Assembly (NCBI GenBank): GCA_949788275.1 | Contig: OX460916.1 | Span: 2,170,001-2,234,000 of the forward strand | Source: Weeksellaceae bacterium | Lineage (GTDB): Bacteria; Bacteroidota; Bacteroidia; Flavobacteriales; Weeksellaceae | Length of the DNA: 64,000 bases | Direction: 5' to 3' | In this document: piece after piece, positions 1 through 7,155 of the stretch | How positions within the stretch are numbered: position 1 is the first letter of the stretch | How the letters are laid out: each line of letters starts with the position of its first letter | The notes under the pieces: generated by a model | Database searches by the model: none | Seen by the model: the letters and a program-made list of their open reading frames with translations, nothing else | Told to the model about the DNA's origin: nothing | Made by a program: the position numbers and the translations under genes

Positions 1-563
1 TGCTTCTATAACAGTCTTACTATCGGTTAGAAAAATTCCTGCTCTAGCTTCAACAGCTTTTTCTAGATTTCTTGCACCTTCACTTATTACAGAACCTGTA
101 ATACCTAATTTACTAGCTTCATCGGAGTTAACAATCTTCTCAAGAGTAGAAGATGAGTTTTCACTTTCTTTATCTACTCCTACAGGATCTGAACTAATAT
201 TATCACTTTCTGACCATCTTCCATCTTCACCAAGTGTAACAGTTGTATTCCTAATACTAGAATAAGTATTATTAGTTTTCCATCTGAATATCCAGCATAC
301 CCAGCATTAATAGCTTGCTCTTCAGATGTTACTCCTTGTGCCCAAGTCCAAGTATCTCCTTTTCTAATCCAATCATCAGGCGCCATCCCATCAGGGTCAA
401 TATAACGAATAGGATTATTAAACGCATAATTGTAAGGAGAATGACGTCTCATTTGTTCCGCCAGCGGGTCGATATTGAACCAACGTCCGATTGCAGGGTC
501 GTAGTTACGAGCGCCGTAATCATAGAGGTTGATATTGAACTCGTCTTGTAGTTCATCGCTGCG
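1..563 (-). pseudogene. Rhs core 3' fragment with toxin tail 1 (frameshifted, runs off left edge)
   Basis: Reading leftward from 563, the frame gives the end of an Rhs/YD-repeat core: [19 protein letters not shown], then [12 protein letters not shown], then the typical closing motif RYIDPDGM (about 380-400). A variable, toxin-like tail follows. At the four-T run 276-279 the frame is lost. One extra base there would join it to a long open frame that continues past base 1 (it includes DGRWSESDN and [10 protein letters not shown]). The core also lacks its upstream part in frame, with a TAG stop at 564-566. Polymorphic toxin tails of this kind are normally delivered by the full Rhs protein. Here there is no start, no full core and a frameshift, so I call it an orphan, probably silent cassette. 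The toxin activity is not recognisable. Confidence 0.8.
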
Positions 564-566
564 CTA

Positions 567-1060
567 GGTTTCTACGGTCAAAGCATACGCTTTGTCCTTG
601 AAAATCGTTGTATTTGTAATTATTATTTAAATAACCAAGTTCCATTCTTCCACCTCCGGGATTATATGGGAAAACAATAATCTGACCATATCCTTTGTGT
701 TTTAAACAAAATGGATAATAATTATCAATACCAAGCACACTTAATCCTTCCTTATAAGATAATCGATTATTCCCTAAATGATCTTTGTATTGATAAATAT
801 ATTCAAACTAAAAATATCATAATCATTTACTTCTAAAAGCGCTAAAGCTCGTGCTGAATTTGCTCGGTAACTTATTTGAAAACCACTCAAATAATCTGTT
901 GAGGTTATATTTGTTCCATCGGTAACAACCTTTTTTAACTTAACCCCTGAGGCATCATAATTGTAATTGATCTTCTTACGACTACTCCAAAGAACTTCTA
1001 GTGGTAAATTTAAATGATTATAACGAATATGCGTAATTCATTTGTTGAAATCTTGTTTTG
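567..1060 (-). pseudogene. Rhs/YD-repeat core remnant 1
   Basis: Translation of the minus strand in several broken frames gives recognisable Rhs core pieces in order: YNHLNLPLEVLWSSRKKINY, YDASGVKLKKVVTDGT, STDYLSGFQISY, YQYKDHLGNNRLSY, and NNYYPF-like text followed by NNNYKYN. A TGA near 1042 and several frame changes between 740 and 840 break it. This is the upstream part of the same decayed cassette as the toxin tail at 1-563. It is closely similar to the second remnant at 5413-5770. Confidence 0.8.
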
Positions 1061-1080
1061 ATTTTATATAATAGTGTAGG

Positions 1081-1293
1081 ATGCCCTAAAGTTGGAGAAT
1101 GGACATCGTGAATTATCTCTAGAAGAACTTTTGAAGTTAGTTAAATTCTTTAATCTTACAACAGACCAAATTTTGAATTATGAAAAATCAATTGGATGAA
1201 GAAGATAAATCGATGATTTTTAGAATGGTGGATAAAATGCTAACCACTAAAAAATTTAAAGATTTCTTTAATAAAAATGTAGCAACTTTATAA
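1081..1293 (+). pseudogene. HTH regulator C-terminal remnant, copy 1
   Basis: The plus strand reads LKLENGHRELSLEELLKLVK, then FFNLTTDQILNYE, then a frame break, then a second piece DEEDKSMIFRMVDKMLT and KKFKDFFNKNVATL with a stop at 1291-1293. This resembles the end of small XRE-type HTH regulators common in Bacteroidota. The DNA-binding N terminus is missing. The middle part, present in copy 2 (5792-6063), is deleted here. It is not a functional gene. Confidence 0.65.
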
Positions 1294-1300
1294 AATAACA

Positions 1301-1325
1301 AAAGGCAAACCAACGTTTGCCTTTT
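1301..1325. terminator. Hairpin terminator after HTH remnant 1
   Basis: A perfect 10-bp stem (AAAGGCAAAC / GTTTGCCTTT) with a CAAC loop ends in a T run. It lies 7 nt after the remnant stop codon. A matching hairpin follows copy 2 at 6071-6096, so the terminator was duplicated with the unit. Confidence 0.75.
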
Positions 1326-1390
1326 GATTTATTGTGAATTAATATGTTGTGTGATAACAACACGTCTGGAATAGTAATCTACCGTACTGC

Positions 1391-1690
1391 TTATATATTA
1401 TAATTTTTCCATTCTGTCATTATCAATGTTTCCAATTCTTCGAAAGAACAATCTAGCTTTCTAGAATTTAAAATTATTGTATCTGTTGGTTTCCAATTAT
1501 TCATGAAAATAAGATATCTTTTTAAAATATTTTTTTTAAAATATTTTTTTTTATTTTTTATAGTCAATTCTATATATTTTCCTGAATATGGGGAAAAGGT
1601 TTCTGTTTTTACTATATCATCCCATTCTATAGCTCCTAAACTTTCATAATTTGAGTTGTCTATTAATTCTGAGTTAGTTATAATAATCGC
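1391..1690 (-). pseudogene. 3' part of an STM3941-like membrane protein gene cut by IS21
   Basis: If the IS and one copy of the ATCGC duplication are removed, this segment continues in frame from 4274-4498 and gives an intact protein of 174 residues. The part encoded here starts IIITNSELIDNSNYES, includes the IEWDDI motif, and ends TEWKNYNI with TAA at 1391-1393. The pattern of two membrane segments, then a domain with a W-D-D-I turn, then a late FEEL-type motif, resembles STM3941-family proteins, which often sit beside toxin genes. I infer an immunity-type role from position only. The coding frame is otherwise undamaged, so the insertion is recent. Confidence 0.75.
1686..1690. repeat. Left target-site duplication ATCGC of the IS21 element
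   Basis: ATCGC abuts the left IS end (TGGATATTTCGG). The same 5 bp abuts the right end at 4269-4273. Five bp is within the normal range for IS21-family insertions. Confidence 0.85.
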
Positions 1691-1695
1691 TGGAT

Positions 1696-1839
1696 ATTTC
1701 GGTTCGATTTATGCCAGTGATTTCGGAGTACTTGTGCCAGTGATTTCGGTCAAACCGTGCCAGTTTCCAGTTTGATTTGTGCCACTTAAAATAACACTTG
1801 TAGTTATTTCGGTTCAAACCGTGCCACTTTGAAAAGTTA
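1696..1839 (+). repeat. Left-end multiple repeats of the IS21 element
   Basis: Four copies of ATTTCGG-N7-8-(G/A)TGCCA are visible at 1696-1716, 1720-1739, 1743-1762 and 1806-1826. A degenerate one ends at 1784. The innermost copy extends into CACTTTGAAAAGTTA, which matches the inner right-end copy. Multiple terminal repeats are a known transposase-binding arrangement in IS21. Confidence 0.8.
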
Positions 1840-1875
1840 ATTACATCTATCTTGTTGTTTTCTAAACGATAAGAT

Positions 1876-3429
1876 ATGGCTAATAAACTTGATCCAATGG
1901 ACTTAAAACAAATTATCACCTTGCATTTAGATGGTTGTAGTAATCGAAAAATAGCTACTACACTAAGTATTTCACGCAATACAGTCAATACCTATATGCA
2001 ACTCTGTGCTGCCAGTGAGTATTCACTTGAGCAGCTCTTATCGTTTGAAACACTGCAATTATCAGAGCTTTTTTCTAGTTTTACCACTGTTGATACACAG
2101 CGTCATAATGCGTTGATGTTGTACTTTGAAACAGTTAATAAAGCCCGTAATCATCCTGGTTTTACCTTTCTCTATCACTATAGTCAATATACTGAAACTG
2201 CAGAAAACCCCTATAGTTATACTCAGTTTATGGAACACTATAATCGCAAGTATAAACAAGCAAAAGGTTCAATGAAGTTAGAGCATGAACCTGGTAAAGA
2301 AATGTACATAGACTTTGCCGGTAAAAAGCTTTCGTATGTAGATAAACATACAGGAGAAATAATACCTGTAGAAGTGTTTGTGGCTATCCTTCCCAACAGT
2401 CAATACACCTATGTTCAAGTATGTGCTACTCAAAAGAAAGAAGATTTAATCCAGTGTTGTATCAATGCTTTACACTTTTATGGAGGTGTTCCCCTGGCTA
2501 TTGTGTCTGATAATCTAAAATCAGCTGTATCTCGTTCTAGTAAATATGAAGCTCAGATTAATCGAAGTTTTAAAGACTTTGCCTCCCATTATAGTTGCGT
2601 TGTAAATCCAACAAGAGCCTATTCTCCACAAGATAAAGCCTTAGTGGAAAACGCGGTTAATTTAGTGTATCAGAGAATCTATTATCCTATTAAAGAGATG
2701 ACCTTCTTCTGCTTAGAGGAGCTAAACCAAGAAATACAAACAAGATTAACTCATTACAATCGGCTCCTTTTTCAGCGTAAGGAATCAAGTCGCATAGAAC
2801 TGTTCCAATCTATAGAAAGGCAATATTTAAAAACTCTGCCATCTTCTAACTATCAAATTAAAGATTATAAAAGAGCTAAAGTACAAAAGATAGGTTATGT
2901 ATATTTCTCACCTGACAAAAGCTATTACAGTGTTCCTTACCGTTATATAGGTCATCAGACTACGATTCATTACACCAATACCACAGTTGAAGTTTATTAC
3001 AATCATGTACGCATAGCTCTACATAAACGAAATCCTGCAAAGGGATCATATAATACAACAAAAGACCATCTATCAAGTACACATCAATACTACACTAGTT
3101 GGAGTCCAGAATTCTTTAAAAAGCAAGCTCAACTTCATGGTGAAAATGTAGTGAAATGTGTAGAGAGAATACTTGATAATGTCGAATATCCTGAAATAGG
3201 GTATAAACGAGTTATGGGAGTAATACAGCTACATAAAAGCTATGGTTCAGATAGATTAGAAAAGGCCTGTGAACTTGCTTTAAAAGAGAATATAGCAACT
3301 TATACTCACATTAAAAACATCCTTCATCACAAGATGGATCTCAATCAAGAAACGATACAACAACTTAACGCAAATACTCCTCACATCCCTTCACACGCCA
3401 ATATTAGAGGAGCTTCTTCTTATCAATAA
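1876..3429 (+). CDS. istA: IS21-family transposase IstA
   Basis: This 517-residue DDE transposase cuts and joins the IS ends. An HTH domain occupies about residues 8-45 (SNRKIATTLSISRNTVNTY). The catalytic acids are visible as D146 (YIDFAG), D212 (VSDNL) and E258 (ALVENAV), inside an RNase-H-like integrase core at about 130-300. A C-terminal beta-barrel-type domain follows (YFSPDKSYYSVPYRYIG). The length is normal for the family. It starts 37 bp inside the innermost left-end repeat and is followed by istB after 18 bp, as in other IS21 elements. There is no frameshift or stop, so it looks functional. Confidence 0.95.
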   Translation: MANKLDPMDLKQIITLHLDGCSNRKIATTLSISRNTVNTYMQLCAASEYSLEQLLSFETLQLSELFSSFTTVDTQRHNALMLYFETVNKARNHPGFTFLYHYSQYTETAENPYSYTQFMEHYNRKYKQAKGSMKLEHEPGKEMYIDFAGKKLSYVDKHTGEIIPVEVFVAILPNSQYTYVQVCATQKKEDLIQCCINALHFYGGVPLAIVSDNLKSAVSRSSKYEAQINRSFKDFASHYSCVVNPTRAYSPQDKALVENAVNLVYQRIYYPIKEMTFFCLEELNQEIQTRLTHYNRLLFQRKESSRIELFQSIERQYLKTLPSSNYQIKDYKRAKVQKIGYVYFSPDKSYYSVPYRYIGHQTTIHYTNTTVEVYYNHVRIALHKRNPAKGSYNTTKDHLSSTHQYYTSWSPEFFKKQAQLHGENVVKCVERILDNVEYPEIGYKRVMGVIQLHKSYGSDRLEKACELALKENIATYTHIKNILHHKMDLNQETIQQLNANTPHIPSHANIRGASSYQ

Positions 3430-3447
3430 ACTTTAATAATTAATTAT

Positions 3448-4176
3448 ATGGATAACAACCAGACTATCGAAAAACTAAAAGCAATGCGATTAAGCGACAT
3501 GGCTTCATTACACAACAGACACATGAAAGACAACACAATCACATCTTTTACCATAGATGAATACATTGCTTTACTAACAGACCATGAGTATGAAAACAGA
3601 CAAAATAGAAAAGTAGAAAGATTAATTAAACAAGCTAATTTTAGGCAAAATGCTAGCATAGCTGATATTAATTATACCCATAATAGAGATCTTGACAGAA
3701 ATGCTTTTAATAGGCTAACTACCTTAGATTTTATACTGAAAAAACAAAATATTATTTTAACTGGAGCCAGTGGAGTTGGTAAAAGTTATCTTGCTCAAGC
3801 CTTAGGACATCAAGCTTGTCTTATGGAACATAAAGTACTTTACTTTAATACAGCCAATCTATTTAACCTGCTAAAATCAAGTAAAATAGATGGAACCTAT
3901 CAAAGAGAAATCAAGAAAGTACTCAAATGTGACTTGCTTATTTTGGATGACTTTGGACTACAGCCTTTTGATAACCTGATTAGAGAAGCACTCTTTGATA
4001 TCGTTGATCAAAGGTATAATCAAGCTTCTATTATTTTATCCTCACAAATACCTGTAGCTGCTTGGTATCCTTTAATCGGGGAAAATACTATTGCAGATGC
4101 GGTTCTTGATCGAATCGTCAACTCTTCGCATAGAATAGATCTTAATGGAGAATCAATGAGGAAGACAAACTTTTAG
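3448..4176 (+). CDS. istB: IS21-family helper ATPase IstB
   Basis: This AAA+ ATPase of 242 residues is related to DnaC. It helps IstA choose and remodel target DNA. Walker A is GASGVGKS at residues 106-113 and Walker B is LLILDD at 163-168. Sensor-type text SSQIPVAAWYPLIGE follows. The length is typical, and the gene sits directly behind istA in the same IS. The ATG is preceded by an A/T-rich spacer without a strong Shine-Dalgarno, normal for Bacteroidota. Confidence 0.95.
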   Translation: MDNNQTIEKLKAMRLSDMASLHNRHMKDNTITSFTIDEYIALLTDHEYENRQNRKVERLIKQANFRQNASIADINYTHNRDLDRNAFNRLTTLDFILKKQNIILTGASGVGKSYLAQALGHQACLMEHKVLYFNTANLFNLLKSSKIDGTYQREIKKVLKCDLLILDDFGLQPFDNLIREALFDIVDQRYNQASIILSSQIPVAAWYPLIGENTIADAVLDRIVNSSHRIDLNGESMRKTNF

Positions 4177-4207
4177 CGTTTGAAATAACTTTTTTTGTAT
4201 TATTGTA

Positions 4208-4263
4208 TAACTTTTTAAAGTGGCACCATTTGACCGAAATAGGTGGCACGGTCAGACCGAAAT
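4208..4263 (-). repeat. Right-end repeats of the IS21 element
   Basis: Two inverted copies of the left-end repeat are present. 4208-4240 reads, on the minus strand, ATTTCGGTCAAATGGTGCCA followed by CTTTAAAAAGTTA. 4244-4263 is the outer copy ATTTCGGTCTGACCGTGCCA. The right end therefore has two copies against four at the left end. Confidence 0.8.
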
Positions 4264-4268
4264 AACCA

Positions 4269-4273
4269 ATCGC
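4269..4273. repeat. Right target-site duplication ATCGC
   Basis: This is a direct repeat of 1686-1690, immediately after the terminal CA of the IS. Confidence 0.85.
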
Positions 4274-4498
4274 TTCCTGTTTGTTTACTAAAACTAATAT
4301 ATTGGATATAATTAATATAAAAGAATGTAAAAAAGATAATATTCCAACTATAAAAATAAGTAGACTATTTTTTAAAAACTTAGAAACAAAAAAATCAGGA
4401 TTATATATCATAAAGGCTGATATAATATTTAATATGAATAAACAAAATATTAAACTCCCTATCTTTTCTCTACTTTTTTTTATTACAAGTTCTTCCAT
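4274..4498 (-). pseudogene. 5' part of the STM3941-like membrane protein gene cut by IS21
   Basis: This is the first 75 codons, start ATG at 4496-4498, beginning MEELVIKKSREKIGSLIFCL. Two hydrophobic helices are evident (about residues 14-32 and 45-70). The frame runs to KQEA at the IS junction and resumes at 1690. The gene starts 5 bp after the stop of the toxin-tail ORF at 4504-5385. That is the position expected of its immunity gene. The immunity role is inferred from this order, not from a recognised mechanism. Confidence 0.75.
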
Positions 4499-4503
4499 TA
4501 TTG

Positions 4504-5385
4504 TTAATATTTTAAAGGACCAGATATTATTTGAGTACTCTGAATAACTTTTTGTTGATTCATTTGTTTTTGTTCAGCACTATCTGGAGTCACAGCTGCA
4601 TCAAAATACATTTTCATAGTTTCTTCTCCTACTACTCCTCCAACGGCACCTCCTGCTAAAGCGAATAATATAGCTCCTGGTCCGGTTTCTGACCCTATAA
4701 TAGCTCCTGCAATCATCCCACCTAATATACCACCTCCAATCGAGCCAGTGCTTCCAGCTATTTGTCTAGCAACTTCTTCATTTCCTTTCTCGAAGCTATC
4801 TGCTATTTTAGGAGTTTCTAGAATAACAGATGTCACTATAGAACCTTTTTGAATTATTTTATTAACATTTGCAAGTTTGATTCCTTTACCAGTATACTGG
4901 TTAAATCCTTTATTCGTTTTTGAATATCTAAATTTTAATTCATTTATTTTGATTCCGTCAAATGACCTACCAGTAGATCCATTCCAAATAGCAAAAGCAC
5001 CACCTCTTTTTCCTAAATCATCACTTACACCACCAATTATTCCATTAGCTAATCCAAAGTATTCTAATGTATTATTACTATTTATTACAGTAGTTTCTTG
5101 TAGTTGTATTACCTCACTTACAGTTTTTGTATCAGGATCATAAACATATTCATTATTAGGGTCATCAATATAAGGCTTAAATTCTGGAGTTTTTGGACAA
5201 GTAGGACAAGTTTCAAAATTTTGTTTAAATAGTCCTATAGGATCTTTCCAAAAAATTGGATTATTGAAAGCGAAACGATATGGAGTATGCATAGGAGCAA
5301 CTTCACTTAATCTATCAGGAGACATAAACCTCCCTATTGAAGCATCATAATTTCTGAAGTCCATTGCAGTCCAATTCAATCCCAA
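4504..5385 (-). CDS. Orphan Rhs core end with toxin tail 2
   Basis: The frame is open from 5409. It begins with the Rhs core end ELQDELGLNW, FRNYDASIGRFMSPDRL, and PYRFAFNNPI near the N terminus, and then switches to a non-conserved tail. The tail has a C-P-T-C-P segment (about residue 60) and a long glycine-rich hydrophobic stretch (about 215-255, GGGILGGMIAGAIIG and FALAGGAVGGVVGEE). This looks like a glycine-zipper, membrane-active or pore-type module, but I cannot assign a toxin family. The ATG at 5385 lies inside the core, so this is a displaced cassette and may not be translated alone. The presumed immunity gene follows directly and is broken by IS21. Confidence 0.7.
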   Translation of the reverse strand: MGLNWTAMDFRNYDASIGRFMSPDRLSEVAPMHTPYRFAFNNPIFWKDPIGLFKQNFETCPTCPKTPEFKPYIDDPNNEYVYDPDTKTVSEVIQLQETTVINSNNTLEYFGLANGIIGGVSDDLGKRGGAFAIWNGSTGRSFDGIKINELKFRYSKTNKGFNQYTGKGIKLANVNKIIQKGSIVTSVILETPKIADSFEKGNEEVARQIAGSTGSIGGGILGGMIAGAIIGSETGPGAILFALAGGAVGGVVGEETMKMYFDAAVTPDSAEQKQMNQQKVIQSTQIISGPLKY

Positions 5386-5456
5386 CTCGTCTTGTAGTTC
5401 ATCGCTGCGCTAGGTTTCTACGGTCAAAACATACGCTTTGTCCTTGAAAATCGTTG
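5386..5456. repeat. Segment shared with 540-610 (core lesion)
   Basis: About 71 bp here match 540-610 almost base for base; the visible difference is AAAC against AAGC. Both carry the same stop and frame break between the NYKYN and ELQDE parts of the Rhs core. The break arose once and was duplicated, or was spread by recombination. Confidence 0.8.
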
Positions 5457-5770
5457 TATTTGTAATTATTTTTAGTAAATAATAAATTATTGAATGGTTG
5501 ATTTTGATGTTTCAACCCAAAAGGGTAATAATCATTTACTTCTAAAAGCTCTAAAGCTCGTGCTGAATCTGCTCAGTAACTTATTTGAAAACCACTCAAA
5601 TAATCTGTTGAGGTTACTTTTGTTCCATCGGTAACAACCTTTTTTAACTTAACCCCTGACGCATCATAAATCTAATTGATCTTCTTACGACTACTCCAAA
5701 GAACTTCTGTTGGTAAATTTAAATGATTATAACCAATCTGCGTAATTCCTTTATTGAAATATTGTGTTGA
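5413..5770 (-). pseudogene. Rhs/YD-repeat core remnant 2
   Basis: The minus strand gives GYNHLNLPTEVLWSSRKKIN, stop, IYDASGVKLKKVVTDGT, STDYLSGFQISY, stop, ADSARALELLEVNDYYPFG, then NNYKYNDFQGQS. Two in-frame stops and a frame break before the ELQDE part make it non-functional. It is closely similar to remnant 1 (567-1060) and lies in the same orientation, so the two are copies of one unit. Confidence 0.8.
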
Positions 5771-5791
5771 TTTTATATAATAGTGTAGGAT

Positions 5792-6063
5792 GCTCTAAAG
5801 TTGGAGAATGGACATCGTGAATTATCTGTAGAACGTTTTTAAAGTTATCTAAATTTTTTCATCTTACAACAGACCAAATTGTACATATGGGTAGTGAAAT
5901 TCCTACAGAAATAACGCTTGAATATAAAATTGCAAACGAACAGGTTCTCCTTATTTCCGAGCTTGAAGAAAAAGACAAAACGATTGTTTTTGGTATGATT
6001 GAAACTATGCTGACTAAGAAAAAATTTAAGGATTTCTTTCATAAAAATGTAGCAATTTTATGA
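5792..6063 (+). pseudogene. HTH regulator C-terminal remnant, copy 2
   Basis: The reading LKLENGHRELSVE is followed by a frameshift, then by TTDQIVHMGSEIPTEITLEY, ANEQVLLISELEEKDKTIV and KKKFKDFFHKNVAIL with a stop at 6061-6063. It matches copy 1 (1081-1293) but keeps the middle section lost there. The N-terminal DNA-binding half is absent in both copies. Confidence 0.65.
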
Positions 6064-6070
6064 AAGAACA

Positions 6071-6096
6071 AAAAGGCAAACCTCGATTTGCCTTTT
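6071..6096. terminator. Hairpin terminator after HTH remnant 2
   Basis: A 10-bp perfect stem (AAAAGGCAAA / TTTGCCTTTT) encloses a 6-nt loop. It can act in both directions and may also end the minus-strand lipoprotein transcript. It is homologous to 1301-1325. Confidence 0.75.
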
Positions 6097-6145
6097 ACTT
6101 TATTGTGAATTTTGGTTTAAAATAATATGTTTGCAGCAATGCCAT

Positions 6146-6733
6146 TTACCACATATTCCCCCAAAAGATTACCTCATTATTTTTATTATTGATAGCAATC
6201 CCTTTTGAATAACCATTATTCCAATATTCAGGCATTATGACATTGTGTGTAAACTTGTAGTTTTCAGAATAATTACCATTTTTGGCCTCTAAGACATAAA
6301 TGGTATAATCTTTAAAGTCATCAAAATAAATTTTAAAATTTGGAACAGGAATATTTTTTATAAAACATTCTTTACCTGAATATTTTATTGTATCCATAAC
6401 CTTTATATTATCATTTAAAGATTCAATAGTTTCGGTTGAATTAATTATAAACAAACAATTATTTTTGGAATTATATTTTGCAATTGATTTTTTTTCATAA
6501 ATAGAAATAAGTGAATCTTTTTTATCACATTCTTCATATTTTAGAAAAATTGCTTCATTATTTCTATAAAAATTAGCATTTATATATATATCATGACGAT
6601 AATTACAAATTTTATCAGGAAAATGATTAAAAAGAATATTATCAACCTTTGGTTCGTCAGGATAATTTATTTTATATTCTGATTTACTACATGATAAAAC
6701 TATTGATGTCAAAGTTAAATATACTAATTTCAT
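6146..6733 (-). CDS. Small lipoprotein, function unknown
   Basis: This predicted lipoprotein of 195 residues has the N terminus MKLVYLTLTSIVLSCSKSEY, with a lipobox ending at Cys15. It should be anchored to a membrane facing the periplasm or cell surface. The rest is hydrophilic with no family I recognise. It follows a 99-codon ORF by 4 bp on the same strand, so the two are probably cotranscribed. Lipoproteins are used as immunity proteins against some exported toxins. Given the neighbouring Rhs debris, an immunity role is possible but is inferred from context alone. Confidence 0.6.
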   Translation of the reverse strand: MKLVYLTLTSIVLSCSKSEYKINYPDEPKVDNILFNHFPDKICNYRHDIYINANFYRNNEAIFLKYEECDKKDSLISIYEKKSIAKYNSKNNCLFIINSTETIESLNDNIKVMDTIKYSGKECFIKNIPVPNFKIYFDDFKDYTIYVLEAKNGNYSENYKFTHNVIMPEYWNNGYSKGIAINNKNNEVIFWGNMW

Positions 6734-6737
6734 TCTA

Positions 6738-7037
6738 TTATCTTTTTTTAGATTTTAATAGTTCTTTCGTTGCTTCAACAATATTTTCTGTAACCCAATC
6801 TGCAACTTGTTTATTGAATGTTTTATGTAAAGAATTAAAATTTTCTTTATCGGCAGTAATGCTTCTATCATTATGTCCATTTACTCGCTCTTGACGTATA
6901 AATCTTTTATCTCCAATAGTTCCTGCTAAAGGATGATATGATTTTGATGAAAGAATAACCTCAGGAGTATAATCATTACTTTTTACAAACCTAAAGGCTG
7001 GATGTCCTAACAAAAATTCCAGTAAAAGAAAATGCAT
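6738..7037 (-). CDS. Short ORF, possible tail fragment of a polymorphic toxin
   Basis: This 99-residue ORF begins MHFLLLEFLLGHPAFRF and then becomes hydrophilic, with a motif-like stretch HPLAGTIGDKRFIRQERVNG and a charged helical end TENIVEATKELLKSKKR. It lacks a convincing signal peptide or recognised domain. Its size, position behind Rhs debris and a lipoprotein gene 4 bp downstream suggest a detached toxin tail with its immunity gene. It could equally be an unrelated hypothetical protein. The start is uncertain, because the first hydrophobic residues may be read-through of an older fusion. Confidence 0.4.
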   Translation of the reverse strand: MHFLLLEFLLGHPAFRFVKSNDYTPEVILSSKSYHPLAGTIGDKRFIRQERVNGHNDRSITADKENFNSLHKTFNKQVADWVTENIVEATKELLKSKKR

Positions 7038-7155
7038 AATAGCTATTTAATATAAATTTTATTATAGAACATAAAAACCTTGGTATAAACTCTAAAAAGT
7101 AGAACATCACCCAAGCATTATTTTGTATAACCTACACAATTTAAGAGATAGTTTA

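Larger units (their letters stand above)
1691..4268 (+). mobile_element. Complete IS21-family insertion sequence, 2578 bp
   Basis: The element starts TGGATATTTCGG and its other end, read inward, is TGGTTATTTCGG. This gives the TG...CA termini usual for IS21. It carries istA and istB in one direction and is flanked by the direct repeat ATCGC. Transposase-binding-type repeats occur in both ends. Both genes are intact, so it may still be active. It splits an STM3941-like gene in the Rhs cassette region. Confidence 0.93.

Noticed and set aside
1518-1552. A/T-rich tandem repeat (TTTAAAATATTTTTT-like) as a promoter or origin
   Set aside because: It is part of the coding frame of the restored STM3941-like gene (Lys-rich KNKKKYFKKN stretch).
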